From: Arachnia rubra
GTDB taxonomy: Bacteria > Actinomycetota > Actinomycetes > Propionibacteriales > Propionibacteriaceae
Assembly (NCBI RefSeq): GCF_019973735.1
Contig: NZ_AP024463.1
Span: 1,674,001 to 1,738,000 of the forward strand
Direction: 5' to 3'
DNA: 64,000 bases
Shown: positions 27,242 through 36,372 of the stretch, piece after piece
Numbering within the stretch: position 1 is the stretch's first letter
Layout of the letters: each line of letters begins with the position of its first letter
Position numbers and translations under genes: made by a program
The notes under the pieces: model-generated
Told to the model about the DNA's origin: nothing
The model's input: only the letters and a program-made list of their open reading frames with translations
The model's database searches: none

Positions 27242-30200
27242 AGAACGTCGCGGTGGCGGCCTGGATGAGTTCCGGGCCCGCCACCACTGGCTCCAAGCGG
27301 TTGGCAAGCACGTGATGGAACGCGGTGGCTACGCGCACCGGATCCAGGTCCTGGGCCTTGGCCCAGGCCTGGCGGTAGATGGCCAGCTGCAGCGGGTCCG
27401 TTTCCCCGTCGCCGATTTTCCAGTCGACGACGAGGGCATCGAAGGCTGGATCGTCGCTGGGAAATACCGCATCGATACGCCCCCGTAGCACCAGGGAGTC
27501 CCAGCGCAGTAGGAAGGGCACCTCGATGCCGAGAGGGACCAGGCCGGAGAATGGGCTTGCCTCGAAAGCCTGTTTGAGACTCTCCAGCGCCGGGTCATCA
27601 GGGCTGGGACGGAAATCGAGCTCGTCGAAACCTGGACTCACCGAGAACCGTGACATAACCCATTCGTGGAATCGCTCCCCCAGGCGTGCGCTGCGTTTCG
27701 GCTCGCGTGGCATCCTGCGCGCCAACCGCTCCGCAAAGGCGGCTGGATCCTTTCTCAGCTCCATCAAAGCCGTGGCTGACAAGCCAGCGGGCAGCGTCAG
27801 CTCCTGGTTTCTTCTGCGCATCAGTTGTTCGGTCAGGAAAGCAGCATCACGATCCCAAGCGGCGATCCGCTCCTGCTCAGCGGCCGAGGCCATTCCGGAT
27901 CCCCACACCCAGCTGGTCTCGTCGCCGCCGGTGGTGATGACCTCCCGCGCCCGCTGGACCAGGGCCGCGGCGCTGGAATTCGCGGCTGCCCTTTCCGTGA
28001 CCGGCGTGGGCCAGGAAGCGATCCGGGTCGCTGACGGCTGGGGGTTCTCCTCGGGGGGTGGCACAGACGGGCCAGAGTGCTGGAGGACAGCCGCATCCTC
28101 GAAGTAGCGGGATCTTCCGCGGGGACGTTTCAGCCCAGGTGCCCAGGTATGAGCTGAGAGAACAAGCAGTTGCTTCGCCCGGGTGGCTGCGACATAAGCC
28201 AGCCGGTCCTCGGAGAGCCGGTATTCTTGTTTCAGCTCCTGACGGTAGGTCTCGATGCCACGTTTGGAATACTCAGCGAGCTGAGGTATCGCCTCGGAGT
28301 CACCCCTCAAGGGTGCGGGCAGCACACCGGAATTCGTGTTCCAGTTGCCTGTCCGGTCCATTCCTGGGAAGACGCCCTCCGATAGCGCCGGAAGATAGAC
28401 CGTGTTCCATTCCAGGCCCTTGGCGCGATGGATAGTCAGGAGTTTCACCGAGTCTTCTGCAGTCGGGGTGGCGAGCTCCAGCGCATCCCCATGCTCCTCC
28501 TCCGCATCCAGCCAGGCGAGCAGTCCCGCCAGGCTGTTCTCACCGTCGATATCGGGATAGGTGGAGCAGGCTGACACAAAACGTGCCAGCTGGGAGGTGT
28601 CTGCGTGCACCAGCTGTTCAGTCTCCACACCAAGCCGCGAGATGACGCGACGCACCAGCTCCGGGACTGGTTCATTCAGACAACGGCGCAGGTCCGCCAG
28701 CTCCGCGGCAAATCTCTCCAGCCTCGCTCGTCCCTCTTCGCTGACAGTGGCCTCTCCCATATCGTTGATGGCGTCTAGGAGTGAAGGCGCATACGCTAGA
28801 TCGGCGCGTGTGACGAGTCCCATCAGGTCCTCTGAAAGAGGGAGTACCTCCTGGCCGGTCTGCCCACCCGCAAGTTCCCGGGCACGCCTGGCCAGGGCAG
28901 CCAGGTCGGCCAGGCCAAGATTCCATCGCTCCCCGGTCAGCAGCCCGGCCACCTCGGCATTGGCCAGCGGATCGGCCAGGACCTTCAAGGTGGCGACCAC
29001 GGGGGCGATCTCGGGCAGACGCAAAAGCCCCCCGAGCCCGACGATCTCAACGGGCACAGCGCGTTCTCGGAGACGCTCCCAGACTTCGCCCAGGATGTCG
29101 TTCCGGCGTGTCAGGACGGCGATGTCCCGCCAATCGACGCCCTCGGCATGCCGGCTTGAGAGGTCGAAGGCCAGCCAGTCGAGCTCCTCAGCGAGGGTGT
29201 CGAAGCATCTGGTAACTACTCTGCCGGGTGGTGTCTCACCGGCAGGCTGTAATTCCACCCCTCCGCCCATGGCCTGGGTAAGTGGCCTGGCCATGGCGTT
29301 GCCCACGTCCAGGATCCGGCTGCCGCTCCGCCGGTTGGTGGTCAAGGTGAACTCAGCAGCTGGCTCACCGGAGGCGCGGGGAAAATGGGAGGGGAAACCA
29401 AGGATGTTGGAGGCTGCGGCGCCACGCCAGCCGTAGATAGCTTGGTTGGGGTCGCCGACGGCGGTCACCGGGAACCCGCGTCCCCTCTCAGGAGCATCAC
29501 CACTGAATAGTGCACGCAGCAGTATGGCCTGCGCCGAGGAGGTGTCCTGGTACTCATCCAGCAAGACCACCCGGAAACGTTGCCGGAGCGCAGCTCCGAC
29601 GGCTGGGACAAGACGCGCCAATTCCACAGCCTGCGCCTGCTGATCGGCGAATTCCACCAGGCCGAGGCGCTTCTTGAGAGCACGATAGGTTTCGACGAGC
29701 TCGAGCAGTTCCAAACGCTCATCAATGGCGGCTTGGGCTTCGGTGACTGCTTTCATCGGTGAGCCCCGCCACAGCGGAGCGTCATCGAAGCGCGCCCTGG
29801 CCAGGAGCGAGAACTCTCTCACCTGGGCAGGGGTGACCAGATGCGATCCCAGCGCGGAGTCGAGGGCAAGAACCCTCTCCGGCAGCTGGCGCACTGACAG
29901 CCGGGATAACTTCCTCAACGGGTGGGAATGCTCTGCGACGGCCCGCGCCGCCACCCGGAACCGGGAAGCCCCGGACAGCAGCCTCGCATCAGCCTCAATA
30001 CCCAGCCTCAGCCCATGCTCTCGGACGAGCCGGGCGGCAAAGGCGTCATAGGTGAAGACCATCTCGCCACCCGTCGTCTCATCACCTAGGACCAGACCGG
30101 CCTGCTCCAGTGCCCGGCAGATTCGTACACCCAGCTCGGCAGCAGCTTTCCGGGTGAAGGTCAGGCCCAGGACCTGCTCAGCACGGACCTGGCCCGTACC

Positions 30201-30365
30201 GGCCAGCCACACCACCCTGGCCGCCATGACGGTGGTCTTTCCCGTGCCTGCTCCGGCGACAATCACCTGGGGTTCCAGGGGTGAGCAGATGACGTCCAGT
30301 TGCTCCTGGCTGAAAGGGATCCCGAGGAGTGAGCACAGGTCACCAGGATCAGCCAGCCCAGTCAT
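27231..30365 (-). CDS. adnB: AdnB: ATP-dependent helicase/nuclease subunit
   Basis: 1044 residues from the ATG at 30365, which overlaps the adnA stop (ATGA). It is a UvrD-type motor followed by a RecB-type nuclease. Motor motifs: Walker A VAGAGTGKTTV, TFTRKAAAELG, Walker B DEYQDTS, GDPNQAIYGWRGA, LTIHRAKGLEW and YVAATRAK. Nuclease: LGERFHEWV, LRGRIDAVF, VVDWKIGDG and LQLAIYRQAW. AdnAB is the actinobacterial counterpart of RecBCD/AddAB and resects double-strand breaks. AdnB is the main translocase in mycobacteria. The order adnA-adnB is the same as Rv3202c-Rv3201c. Confidence 0.93.
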   Translation of the reverse strand: MTGLADPGDLCSLLGIPFSQEQLDVICSPLEPQVIVAGAGTGKTTVMAARVVWLAGTGQVRAEQVLGLTFTRKAAAELGVRICRALEQAGLVLGDETTGGEMVFTYDAFAARLVREHGLRLGIEADARLLSGASRFRVAARAVAEHSHPLRKLSRLSVRQLPERVLALDSALGSHLVTPAQVREFSLLARARFDDAPLWRGSPMKAVTEAQAAIDERLELLELVETYRALKKRLGLVEFADQQAQAVELARLVPAVGAALRQRFRVVLLDEYQDTSSAQAILLRALFSGDAPERGRGFPVTAVGDPNQAIYGWRGAAASNILGFPSHFPRASGEPAAEFTLTTNRRSGSRILDVGNAMARPLTQAMGGGVELQPAGETPPGRVVTRCFDTLAEELDWLAFDLSSRHAEGVDWRDIAVLTRRNDILGEVWERLRERAVPVEIVGLGGLLRLPEIAPVVATLKVLADPLANAEVAGLLTGERWNLGLADLAALARRARELAGGQTGQEVLPLSEDLMGLVTRADLAYAPSLLDAINDMGEATVSEEGRARLERFAAELADLRRCLNEPVPELVRRVISRLGVETEQLVHADTSQLARFVSACSTYPDIDGENSLAGLLAWLDAEEEHGDALELATPTAEDSVKLLTIHRAKGLEWNTVYLPALSEGVFPGMDRTGNWNTNSGVLPAPLRGDSEAIPQLAEYSKRGIETYRQELKQEYRLSEDRLAYVAATRAKQLLVLSAHTWAPGLKRPRGRSRYFEDAAVLQHSGPSVPPPEENPQPSATRIASWPTPVTERAAANSSAAALVQRAREVITTGGDETSWVWGSGMASAAEQERIAAWDRDAAFLTEQLMRRRNQELTLPAGLSATALMELRKDPAAFAERLARRMPREPKRSARLGERFHEWVMSRFSVSPGFDELDFRPSPDDPALESLKQAFEASPFSGLVPLGIEVPFLLRWDSLVLRGRIDAVFPSDDPAFDALVVDWKIGDGETDPLQLAIYRQAWAKAQDLDPVRVATAFHHVLANRLEPVVAGPELIQAATATFFTA

Positions 30366-33300
30366 GCCAGGCTTCCCGGGTTGATCGCCGGACAGGAGGC
30401 TTTGAAGGCACACCACGCACACTGCGGGCCTTCCCTGGCCTCGAGGATCCCCTCCCGCAGGATCCCGACCGCCTGCTCCAGCTTCTCAATCAGCCAAGAG
30501 TGTCCCTCTGGCAAGACCTCTTGGAACTGTCGCTGCGGCAGCGCTCCACCATGTCTGAGCTGAAGCAACGACGGTTCAGCGACATCCTTGACTCCCGGTG
30601 CGAGGGACTCGAACGCTCCGAGCCGGGCAGCGAGCTGATAGACCCCAAGCTGCGTGTGCTCGGCCACCTCGGCCTTGGTGGGGGGACGCCGCCCGGTTTT
30701 CAGATCCACCACGGACAGCCGGCCGTCCTTCAACTCGAGCCGGTCCACGGTGCCACGCAACAGCACGGGGATCCCCAGAATGCTCACGGGAACCTCAAAC
30801 CCCACCTCAACCCCCAGCAGCCTGTCTGGATTCGTCTCATTCCAGTTGTGAAACCGAGTCAGGGCCTGACGCATCTGCTCCCTCTCGGCCACTTCCATCC
30901 AGCGCGCCTCAAAATGAAGCCGGGGCCAGAGGTCATCGAGCTGCTGAAGCAGCTCAGGCAGCCCGATGGTTCCCCATGCGGCTTTCTGGGCCATCCGGTG
31001 TATAACATCACCCAAGCTTGCCTGCGAACCCCGTGGCCGGTCCGCGCCGCCTCGGCGGGCGAGGAACCACTGCCGTGGACAAGCCAGCAGCGCCTGCAGA
31101 GCCGAACCGGTGATGGTCACTGGACGTGGCGTCCTCCACCCGGGGGATGAAGGCGCCCGCACACCCCACCAGTTCTCGGGACGTGCGTCACGGAAAGCCG
31201 GGCGGAACTGCGAGTCTGTGATCTCACCCAGGCGGGCCAGGCGCAGTGCAGCCGCTCTCCGCATGGCCCAAGACTCGACCGGATCCCCTGCGACACGCCG
31301 CAGCTCGGCAACCAGCGCCGGAGCCGTCTGACGTTGTTCGGGCAGGCCAGCGACACGCACCGTGGTGACGCCCAGTTCACTGCAGAACCTGGAGGGTCCA
31401 GCAGGCTCCGTCTCGCTGGCGGCAGGTGCGCTGACATGCAGCTGTTCCTCCGCACGGGAGCAGGCCACGTAGAAAGACCGTCTCTCTGCGGCAATCAAGC
31501 CCGCCGTGGTAGCCGCGTCCAGATGATCGGGCGCCAGCCGGTCCGGGTCCAGCAGTAGGCCCCGCCAGCCGAGCTGCGGCCATAGCCCCTCACTGACACC
31601 GATGACGTAGACCCGGCGCCAGGAGCCGCTGCGGGCCCGGTGCGCTGTCAGCAGGCGCACACCACGGCCCTGGACAGAAAACTCACGCCCAGTGTCAGCG
31701 GGGATCTCCTCGCGGATCACAGCCGAGACGAAGGCGCCAGCGCCGTGAGAACCGGCGAGTTCATGGCGCCGCCCCGCCAGCTCAAACAGTTCAACCACAG
31801 CATCTAGGTCCTGGTTTGCGCTCCGGGAACCTGAAAGAGCCGCGTCACGTAGCCGGCTGGGCCAAGAGGTGCCGTTCCAGATGATCCACAGTACTTCCGC
31901 GACCGGGACTCCCTGGGCCAGCTGATTCGCAGCCTTTCTAAGCAGCTGAGCAAGTTCACGGGCACGTTCAGCTTCTGCGCCGGCAACGGTCTCCAGCAGT
32001 CCTGGCTGCCTCAGACAGCTCGTGAGCAGATCACGGGAATCTCCCGCATCCAGATCAGGCCTGGCCTCCAGCAGAGCCCGCGCAAGTACCCGCTGGCCCA
32101 CCACGTCCAGTTCACAGAGCGGACCCGCCAGGAGCTGGGCGGTTTCCGCTGCACCCAGGTGCTCCAGGCTGGCGGCACCAGCGAGCCCTGCCAGCAGTGC
32201 TTCCACTGCGCGCTGAGACCCCAGCGCCAGCTCGTCCCCGGCGACCTCGACGGGGATTCCTCGTGTTGTCAGTTCGCGGGCCAGAGGGCTCAGTTGTCCC
32301 CGCCCGGAGCGGGCTATCACCGCAAGCTCCTGCCAGGTGCATCCGTCCTTCAGCACTGCACGGCGCAAGGCTGCGGCCAAGTGAGCGGTCTCCGCGGCAG
32401 AATCGTCATAGATGCTCGCTGTCACCAGCGACGCCTTTCCTGGCGCCGGGGTGGGGTCAGGGGGAGCATCAGCGGCATCCAGCCGACTCCGGATCCGCGC
32501 CAGCGCCTCCGCGACGCCCTCCCTGTTGCGATGGCCCGTGACGAGCCTTAGGGTCTCGGCCCCAGGCAGCCTCCGCAGGGAGGCGATACTGGCCGCTGAT
32601 GCACCACGGAAGGAGCCGAGCCGTTGCTGAGGATCTCCCAGGGCGAGCACGGGTAAGCCGAGTAGGGCCAGGTCTGCCAGCAGATTCGCCGAAACCTGGT
32701 CGAGCTCCTGCGCGTCATCCACCAGCACTGCGTCGAATCTCGCGCGACAGGCCTCTGCGGCCGAGGTGCCCGCCAGCAGCAGCCGGGCACGGTGCACCAG
32801 CTCCGTGTAGTCGAGAGCTCCGTCGAAGTCGGCGATCGTCAAGTAGGTTTCGAAGAATCTCCCGACTGACCCGAAGACCTCGTCTTCTGCCGCGAGAACA
32901 GCGAGATGTTCCGGATCGAGCCCAAGCTGACGTGCCCGGGCCAGCACCTCACGCAGCTGCCGCGCGAAGGCGCGGGTCCGGGAAGCGGCCCTGATTTCCT
33001 CAGGCCAGGTCTGTTCCCCCTCTCCCTCCAGCAAGTCGCGGAGCCGCTGTTCCTGTTCTGGGGCCCTGAGCAGCCGCAGGTCCTGCCCGGGATCGCCCAA
33101 CTCCCTCAGCAGGCCGAGCGCGAAACCGTGGACAGTTGTCACCCGGGCGCCAACCTCGGCACCGCCGTGCCGGCGGATGATGTCCCGCCTGAGTTCCTGC
33201 GCGGCCTGCCGTGAAGCTGTCAGGACCACGATCCGCTCAAGCCGGGCCCCAGCTCCGAGACGCCTGGCCGCGGCTGCCGCCAGGACGGTTGTCTTCCCTG

Positions 33301-33427
33301 TGCCCGGGCCTCCGAGCACCACGCGTACCCCCGGATGCGGCTCAGCAGCTGCCGACTGGTCGGCATCCAGTTCGGGGATACCGGGTATCGCCGCGGGCAG
33401 CAGCCGCCAGGTACCGGTGTCAGTCAC
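30362..33427 (-). CDS. adnA: AdnA: ATP-dependent helicase/nuclease subunit
   Basis: 1021 residues. The motor domain keeps Walker A (LGGPGTGKTTVLA), but its Walker B is VLVDDAQELD instead of the usual DExQD, and GDPQQRLGSFRGA replaces the consensus. This agrees with AdnA being the weaker motor. The C-terminal nuclease has LGDVIHRMAQ, LRGTVDRLEL, VVDLKTGRRPP and LGVYQLAAR. It carries an iron-sulfur cysteine set: LLACPRQWFLA upstream and CAWCAFKASCPA at the end. The gene lies head to head with cspA across about 95 bp. Confidence 0.92.
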   Translation of the reverse strand: MTDTGTWRLLPAAIPGIPELDADQSAAAEPHPGVRVVLGGPGTGKTTVLAAAAARRLGAGARLERIVVLTASRQAAQELRRDIIRRHGGAEVGARVTTVHGFALGLLRELGDPGQDLRLLRAPEQEQRLRDLLEGEGEQTWPEEIRAASRTRAFARQLREVLARARQLGLDPEHLAVLAAEDEVFGSVGRFFETYLTIADFDGALDYTELVHRARLLLAGTSAAEACRARFDAVLVDDAQELDQVSANLLADLALLGLPVLALGDPQQRLGSFRGASAASIASLRRLPGAETLRLVTGHRNREGVAEALARIRSRLDAADAPPDPTPAPGKASLVTASIYDDSAAETAHLAAALRRAVLKDGCTWQELAVIARSGRGQLSPLARELTTRGIPVEVAGDELALGSQRAVEALLAGLAGAASLEHLGAAETAQLLAGPLCELDVVGQRVLARALLEARPDLDAGDSRDLLTSCLRQPGLLETVAGAEAERARELAQLLRKAANQLAQGVPVAEVLWIIWNGTSWPSRLRDAALSGSRSANQDLDAVVELFELAGRRHELAGSHGAGAFVSAVIREEIPADTGREFSVQGRGVRLLTAHRARSGSWRRVYVIGVSEGLWPQLGWRGLLLDPDRLAPDHLDAATTAGLIAAERRSFYVACSRAEEQLHVSAPAASETEPAGPSRFCSELGVTTVRVAGLPEQRQTAPALVAELRRVAGDPVESWAMRRAAALRLARLGEITDSQFRPAFRDARPENWWGVRAPSSPGWRTPRPVTITGSALQALLACPRQWFLARRGGADRPRGSQASLGDVIHRMAQKAAWGTIGLPELLQQLDDLWPRLHFEARWMEVAEREQMRQALTRFHNWNETNPDRLLGVEVGFEVPVSILGIPVLLRGTVDRLELKDGRLSVVDLKTGRRPPTKAEVAEHTQLGVYQLAARLGAFESLAPGVKDVAEPSLLQLRHGGALPQRQFQEVLPEGHSWLIEKLEQAVGILREGILEAREGPQCAWCAFKASCPAINPGSLA

Positions 33428-33522
33428 GGGTCAATGGAATCATGACTGACCCCCAATTTATGGAAGAGTGATCCCAGGGCCCGCCACAAGGTGTGGTGAG
33501 GCGGCTTTTGCAGGAGAACAGC

Positions 33523-33729
33523 ATGACTCTAGGAACCGTCAAGTGGTTCAACCCGGACAAGGGTTTTGGCTTCATCGCCGTCGATGACAGCGCCGGAGAC
33601 GACGTATTCGTTCATTACAAGTCCATCGATCTGCCAGGTTTCAAGACGCTGAACGAGAACCAGCGCGTGGAGTTTGAGATAGTCCAGGGTCCGAAAGGCA
33701 TGCAGGCGGACCACGTCCGTCCTCTATGA
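33523..33729 (+). CDS. Cold shock protein (CspA family)
   Basis: 68 residues, a single OB fold. [15 protein letters not shown] is the RNP1 region and [10 protein letters not shown] is RNP2; [19 protein letters not shown] ends the fold. It binds single-stranded nucleic acid and melts RNA structure. The start is the ATG with CAGGAGA 5 nt upstream. It stands alone between divergent adnA and the PP2C gene. Confidence 0.93.
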   Translation: MTLGTVKWFNPDKGFGFIAVDDSAGDDVFVHYKSIDLPGFKTLNENQRVEFEIVQGPKGMQADHVRPL

Positions 33730-33796
33730 AGCTGCCAGCCACGACACCACCGGGCTAGGATGTGCCCCACGATTAGCGAAGGCGAGGCCCAGTGAT

Positions 33797-34609
33797 ATGC
33801 ACCCAGCGGGAGCTCAAACCCAGGACCGCGACCACTACACCGTGGTTCCGGCTCCGTGGGTAGCTGGGTGCAGCGACATCGGAACCAGGCACCGCACCAA
33901 TCAGGACGCTTTGTGTATCGCCGCCAGTCCGCATCCCACCAACCGGGCCGTACTCGTTGTGTCCGATGGCGTGAGCACGGCCTTCGGAGCGGAGCAGGCC
34001 TCGCTGGTGGCCGTGGAAGAGGCATGCTCCGCTCTTGTGCAAGCGCTCGCAGCCGGCGCAGCCGAGGCGGAGTCCTTTAACGAGGCCTTTGCCCGTGCTC
34101 ACGAAGCGGTGCTCACCGCTGGGGCTGACAGCGAACCCGCGGCATGCACTCTGGTGGCAGCCACTGTCGCAGACGGGTTGATCCGGGTGGGCAGCATCGG
34201 GGACTCCCGTGCCTACTGGTTCGGGGATGACGGGGTGAGCTGGCAACTCACCAAAGATGACTCCATGGCTCAGGCCCGCATGATGCTGGGCATGCCACGC
34301 GAGGAGGCGGAACGCTCACTGCAAGCGCACTCGATCACACGCTGGCTGGGCCGCAACGCTACGGACGTCAACCCTTCCCTGGTGGAGTTGCGTCCTGATG
34401 CCCCTGGGTGGCTGCTGGTGTGCAGTGACGGTCTGTGGAACTATGCCAGCTCACCGGAGGACCTGACGGCAGTGTTCGAGCAGGCCAGGGGATTCAGTCA
34501 TGATCCGGTCGACTTGGCGGAATCCCTGGTGTCGTGGGCAAATTCCTGTGGTGGCCGGGACAACATAACCGTCGCGTTGGCTCGCTGCGAAAATGGAGAA
34601 CGCGGCTAA
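33797..34609 (+). CDS. PP2C-family protein serine/threonine phosphatase
   Basis: 270 residues, cytoplasmic, with no membrane segment. Metal-binding motifs of the PPM fold: GTRHRTNQDAL, VLVVSDGVST, IRVGSIGDSRAYWF, LLVCSDGLWNY and GGRDNITVALA. Such enzymes oppose Hanks-type kinases in actinobacteria. It lacks the transmembrane and PASTA context of PstP, so its target is unknown. It precedes the DUF3107 gene by 10 bp. Confidence 0.93.
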   Translation: MHPAGAQTQDRDHYTVVPAPWVAGCSDIGTRHRTNQDALCIAASPHPTNRAVLVVSDGVSTAFGAEQASLVAVEEACSALVQALAAGAAEAESFNEAFARAHEAVLTAGADSEPAACTLVAATVADGLIRVGSIGDSRAYWFGDDGVSWQLTKDDSMAQARMMLGMPREEAERSLQAHSITRWLGRNATDVNPSLVELRPDAPGWLLVCSDGLWNYASSPEDLTAVFEQARGFSHDPVDLAESLVSWANSCGGRDNITVALARCENGERG

Positions 34610-34619
34610 GGTAGACATC

Positions 34620-34844
34620 ATGGACGTCAGGATTGGAATCAGCGACATCTCCCGTGAACTTCAGGTGCGCACCACCAGCACCGCCGACGAGGTCGTCGCG
34701 GTCTTGAACGAGGCCCTCGCCAGCAACTCGCCCTTTGAACTTGCCGATGACAAGGGTCGCCGGGTCATCATCCCTGTTGCGAAACTGGCCTACGTTGATC
34801 TGGGTGCCGCTGAAGGCCGGCCCGTGGGCTTCGGCACTCTCTGA
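34620..34844 (+). CDS. DUF3107 family protein
   Basis: 74 residues (MDVRIGISDISRELQV, ADEVVAVLNEAL, LADDKGRRVIIPVAKLAYVDLG, RPVGFGTL). This is a small ATP-binding-like fold conserved in actinobacteria beside DEAD-box helicase and trpS-type loci. No function is assigned. It is probably in one transcript with the PP2C phosphatase and the helicase. Confidence 0.88.
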   Translation: MDVRIGISDISRELQVRTTSTADEVVAVLNEALASNSPFELADDKGRRVIIPVAKLAYVDLGAAEGRPVGFGTL

Positions 34845-34896
34845 TAAACACCGGCCCTGACCCACGTCAGGCGCCGCCCGACAGTTAGGTTTCACC

Positions 34897-36321
34897 CTGA
34901 GCGAGACAACCACCTCCGAGACGTTTGCCGATCTCGGTATCCGTGAAGAAATCACCACGGCACTGGCTGAGGCCGGCATCGTAAATCCGTTTCCCATTCA
35001 GGCACTTGCCATACCCCTGGCGCTGAGTGGTACTGACCTGATCGGCCAGGCGCGTACGGGCACCGGCAAGACACTGGCTTTCGGTACCTCTCTGCTGCAC
35101 CGGCTCCAGGCCAGCGTAGAGGAAACCGGCGAACCGGCCAGCCATGGGCTTCCCCGGGCCCTGGTCATCACCCCTACCCGGGAACTTGCCCTCCAGGTGA
35201 CGCGTGACCTGGAGCTGGCAGGATCCCGCTTAAACATCCGGGTGCTGACGATCTACGGCGGCACCAGCTATGATGAGCAGCTTTCCGCCCTCGAGAAGGG
35301 CATCGACGTGGCTGTCGGGACCCCAGGACGTCTCCTCGATCTCGTCAACCGCCGTGCCCTCGACCTCAGCAAGGTCGAGGTGTTGGTGCTGGATGAGGCC
35401 GACGAGATGCTGGACCTCGGCTTCCTTCCCGACATCGAGAAATTGCTGGCGAAGACCCCCCAGGAGCGTCAAAGCCTCCTGTTCTCAGCAACAATGCCTG
35501 CCCCCATCCTCGCCCTCGCCCGGGCCACCCTGAACCGTCCTGTCAACATCCGCGCCGAGGGGGCAGACGCCCAGGCGACAGTGCCTGATATCACCCAGTT
35601 CGTGTATCAGGCCCACGACCTGGACAAGCCCGAGGTGGTCTCCCGCATCGCCCAGGCGCGCGATGTGGGCAAGGTGATGGTGTTCTGCCGCACCAAGCGG
35701 GCTGCCCAGCGTCTGGCTGACGAACTGCAGGACCGCGGCTTCCCCGCCGCAGCCATTCATGGTGATCTCAACCAGACTGCCCGGGAGCGTGCCCTGAAGA
35801 AGTTCCGGGCAGGAACCGTCACCACGCTGGTTGCCACTGATGTTGCTGCCCGGGGAATCGACATCACTGGGGTGAGTCACGTGATCAACTACGAGTGCCC
35901 TGACACCGATGCCACCTATGTGCACCGTATCGGGCGCACGGGACGTGCTGGTCACACGGGGGTTGCCGTCACTCTGGTCGACTGGCCAGACGTGACCCGC
36001 TGGAAGGTGATCAACAAATCTCTCCAGCTGGATTTCGACACCCCCGTGGAGACCTATTCGTCATCTCCCCACCTATACACAGACCTCGATATCCCGGAGC
36101 ACACGAAAGGTCGCCTACCACGCTCCGCGAGGCCGCAACGCGAGAACCGGGCGCGCAAGGAGACCACAGCCGAAGGTGGTACCCGGCGCCGGCGGCGTCG
36201 CCGTGCCACTGCGGAGCCTCAGGTGGTCAAGGGCCCAGAGGACAATGCAGGTGTCCGCACTCGCAGACGTAGGCGTCGCCGCCGGGCTGGGATCGAGATC
36301 ACCAACGACACTGCTCAGTGA
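34897..36321 (+). CDS. DEAD-box ATP-dependent RNA helicase with probable CTG start
   Basis: The helicase core is complete: FADLGIREEI and FPIQALAIP (Q motif), ARTGTGKT (I), PTRELALQ (Ia), DEADEML (II), FSATMP (III), VATDVAARGID (V) and HRIGRTGRAG (VI). A basic tail of Arg runs (RRRRRR, RTRRRRRRR) suits RNA binding. No ATG, GTG or TTG lies in frame between the in-frame stop at 34858 and motif Ia, so the true start must be non-standard. CTG at 34897 gives LSETTTSETFADLG with 474 residues. A start at GTG 35197 would remove motif I and cannot be functional. Confidence 0.9.
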   Translation: MSETTTSETFADLGIREEITTALAEAGIVNPFPIQALAIPLALSGTDLIGQARTGTGKTLAFGTSLLHRLQASVEETGEPASHGLPRALVITPTRELALQVTRDLELAGSRLNIRVLTIYGGTSYDEQLSALEKGIDVAVGTPGRLLDLVNRRALDLSKVEVLVLDEADEMLDLGFLPDIEKLLAKTPQERQSLLFSATMPAPILALARATLNRPVNIRAEGADAQATVPDITQFVYQAHDLDKPEVVSRIAQARDVGKVMVFCRTKRAAQRLADELQDRGFPAAAIHGDLNQTARERALKKFRAGTVTTLVATDVAARGIDITGVSHVINYECPDTDATYVHRIGRTGRAGHTGVAVTLVDWPDVTRWKVINKSLQLDFDTPVETYSSSPHLYTDLDIPEHTKGRLPRSARPQRENRARKETTAEGGTRRRRRRRATAEPQVVKGPEDNAGVRTRRRRRRRRAGIEITNDTAQ

Positions 36322-36372
36322 GATTTCCGCTACTGGCGGAGGACAACTCCAGGCGGGCAATCCCATGTGAGC

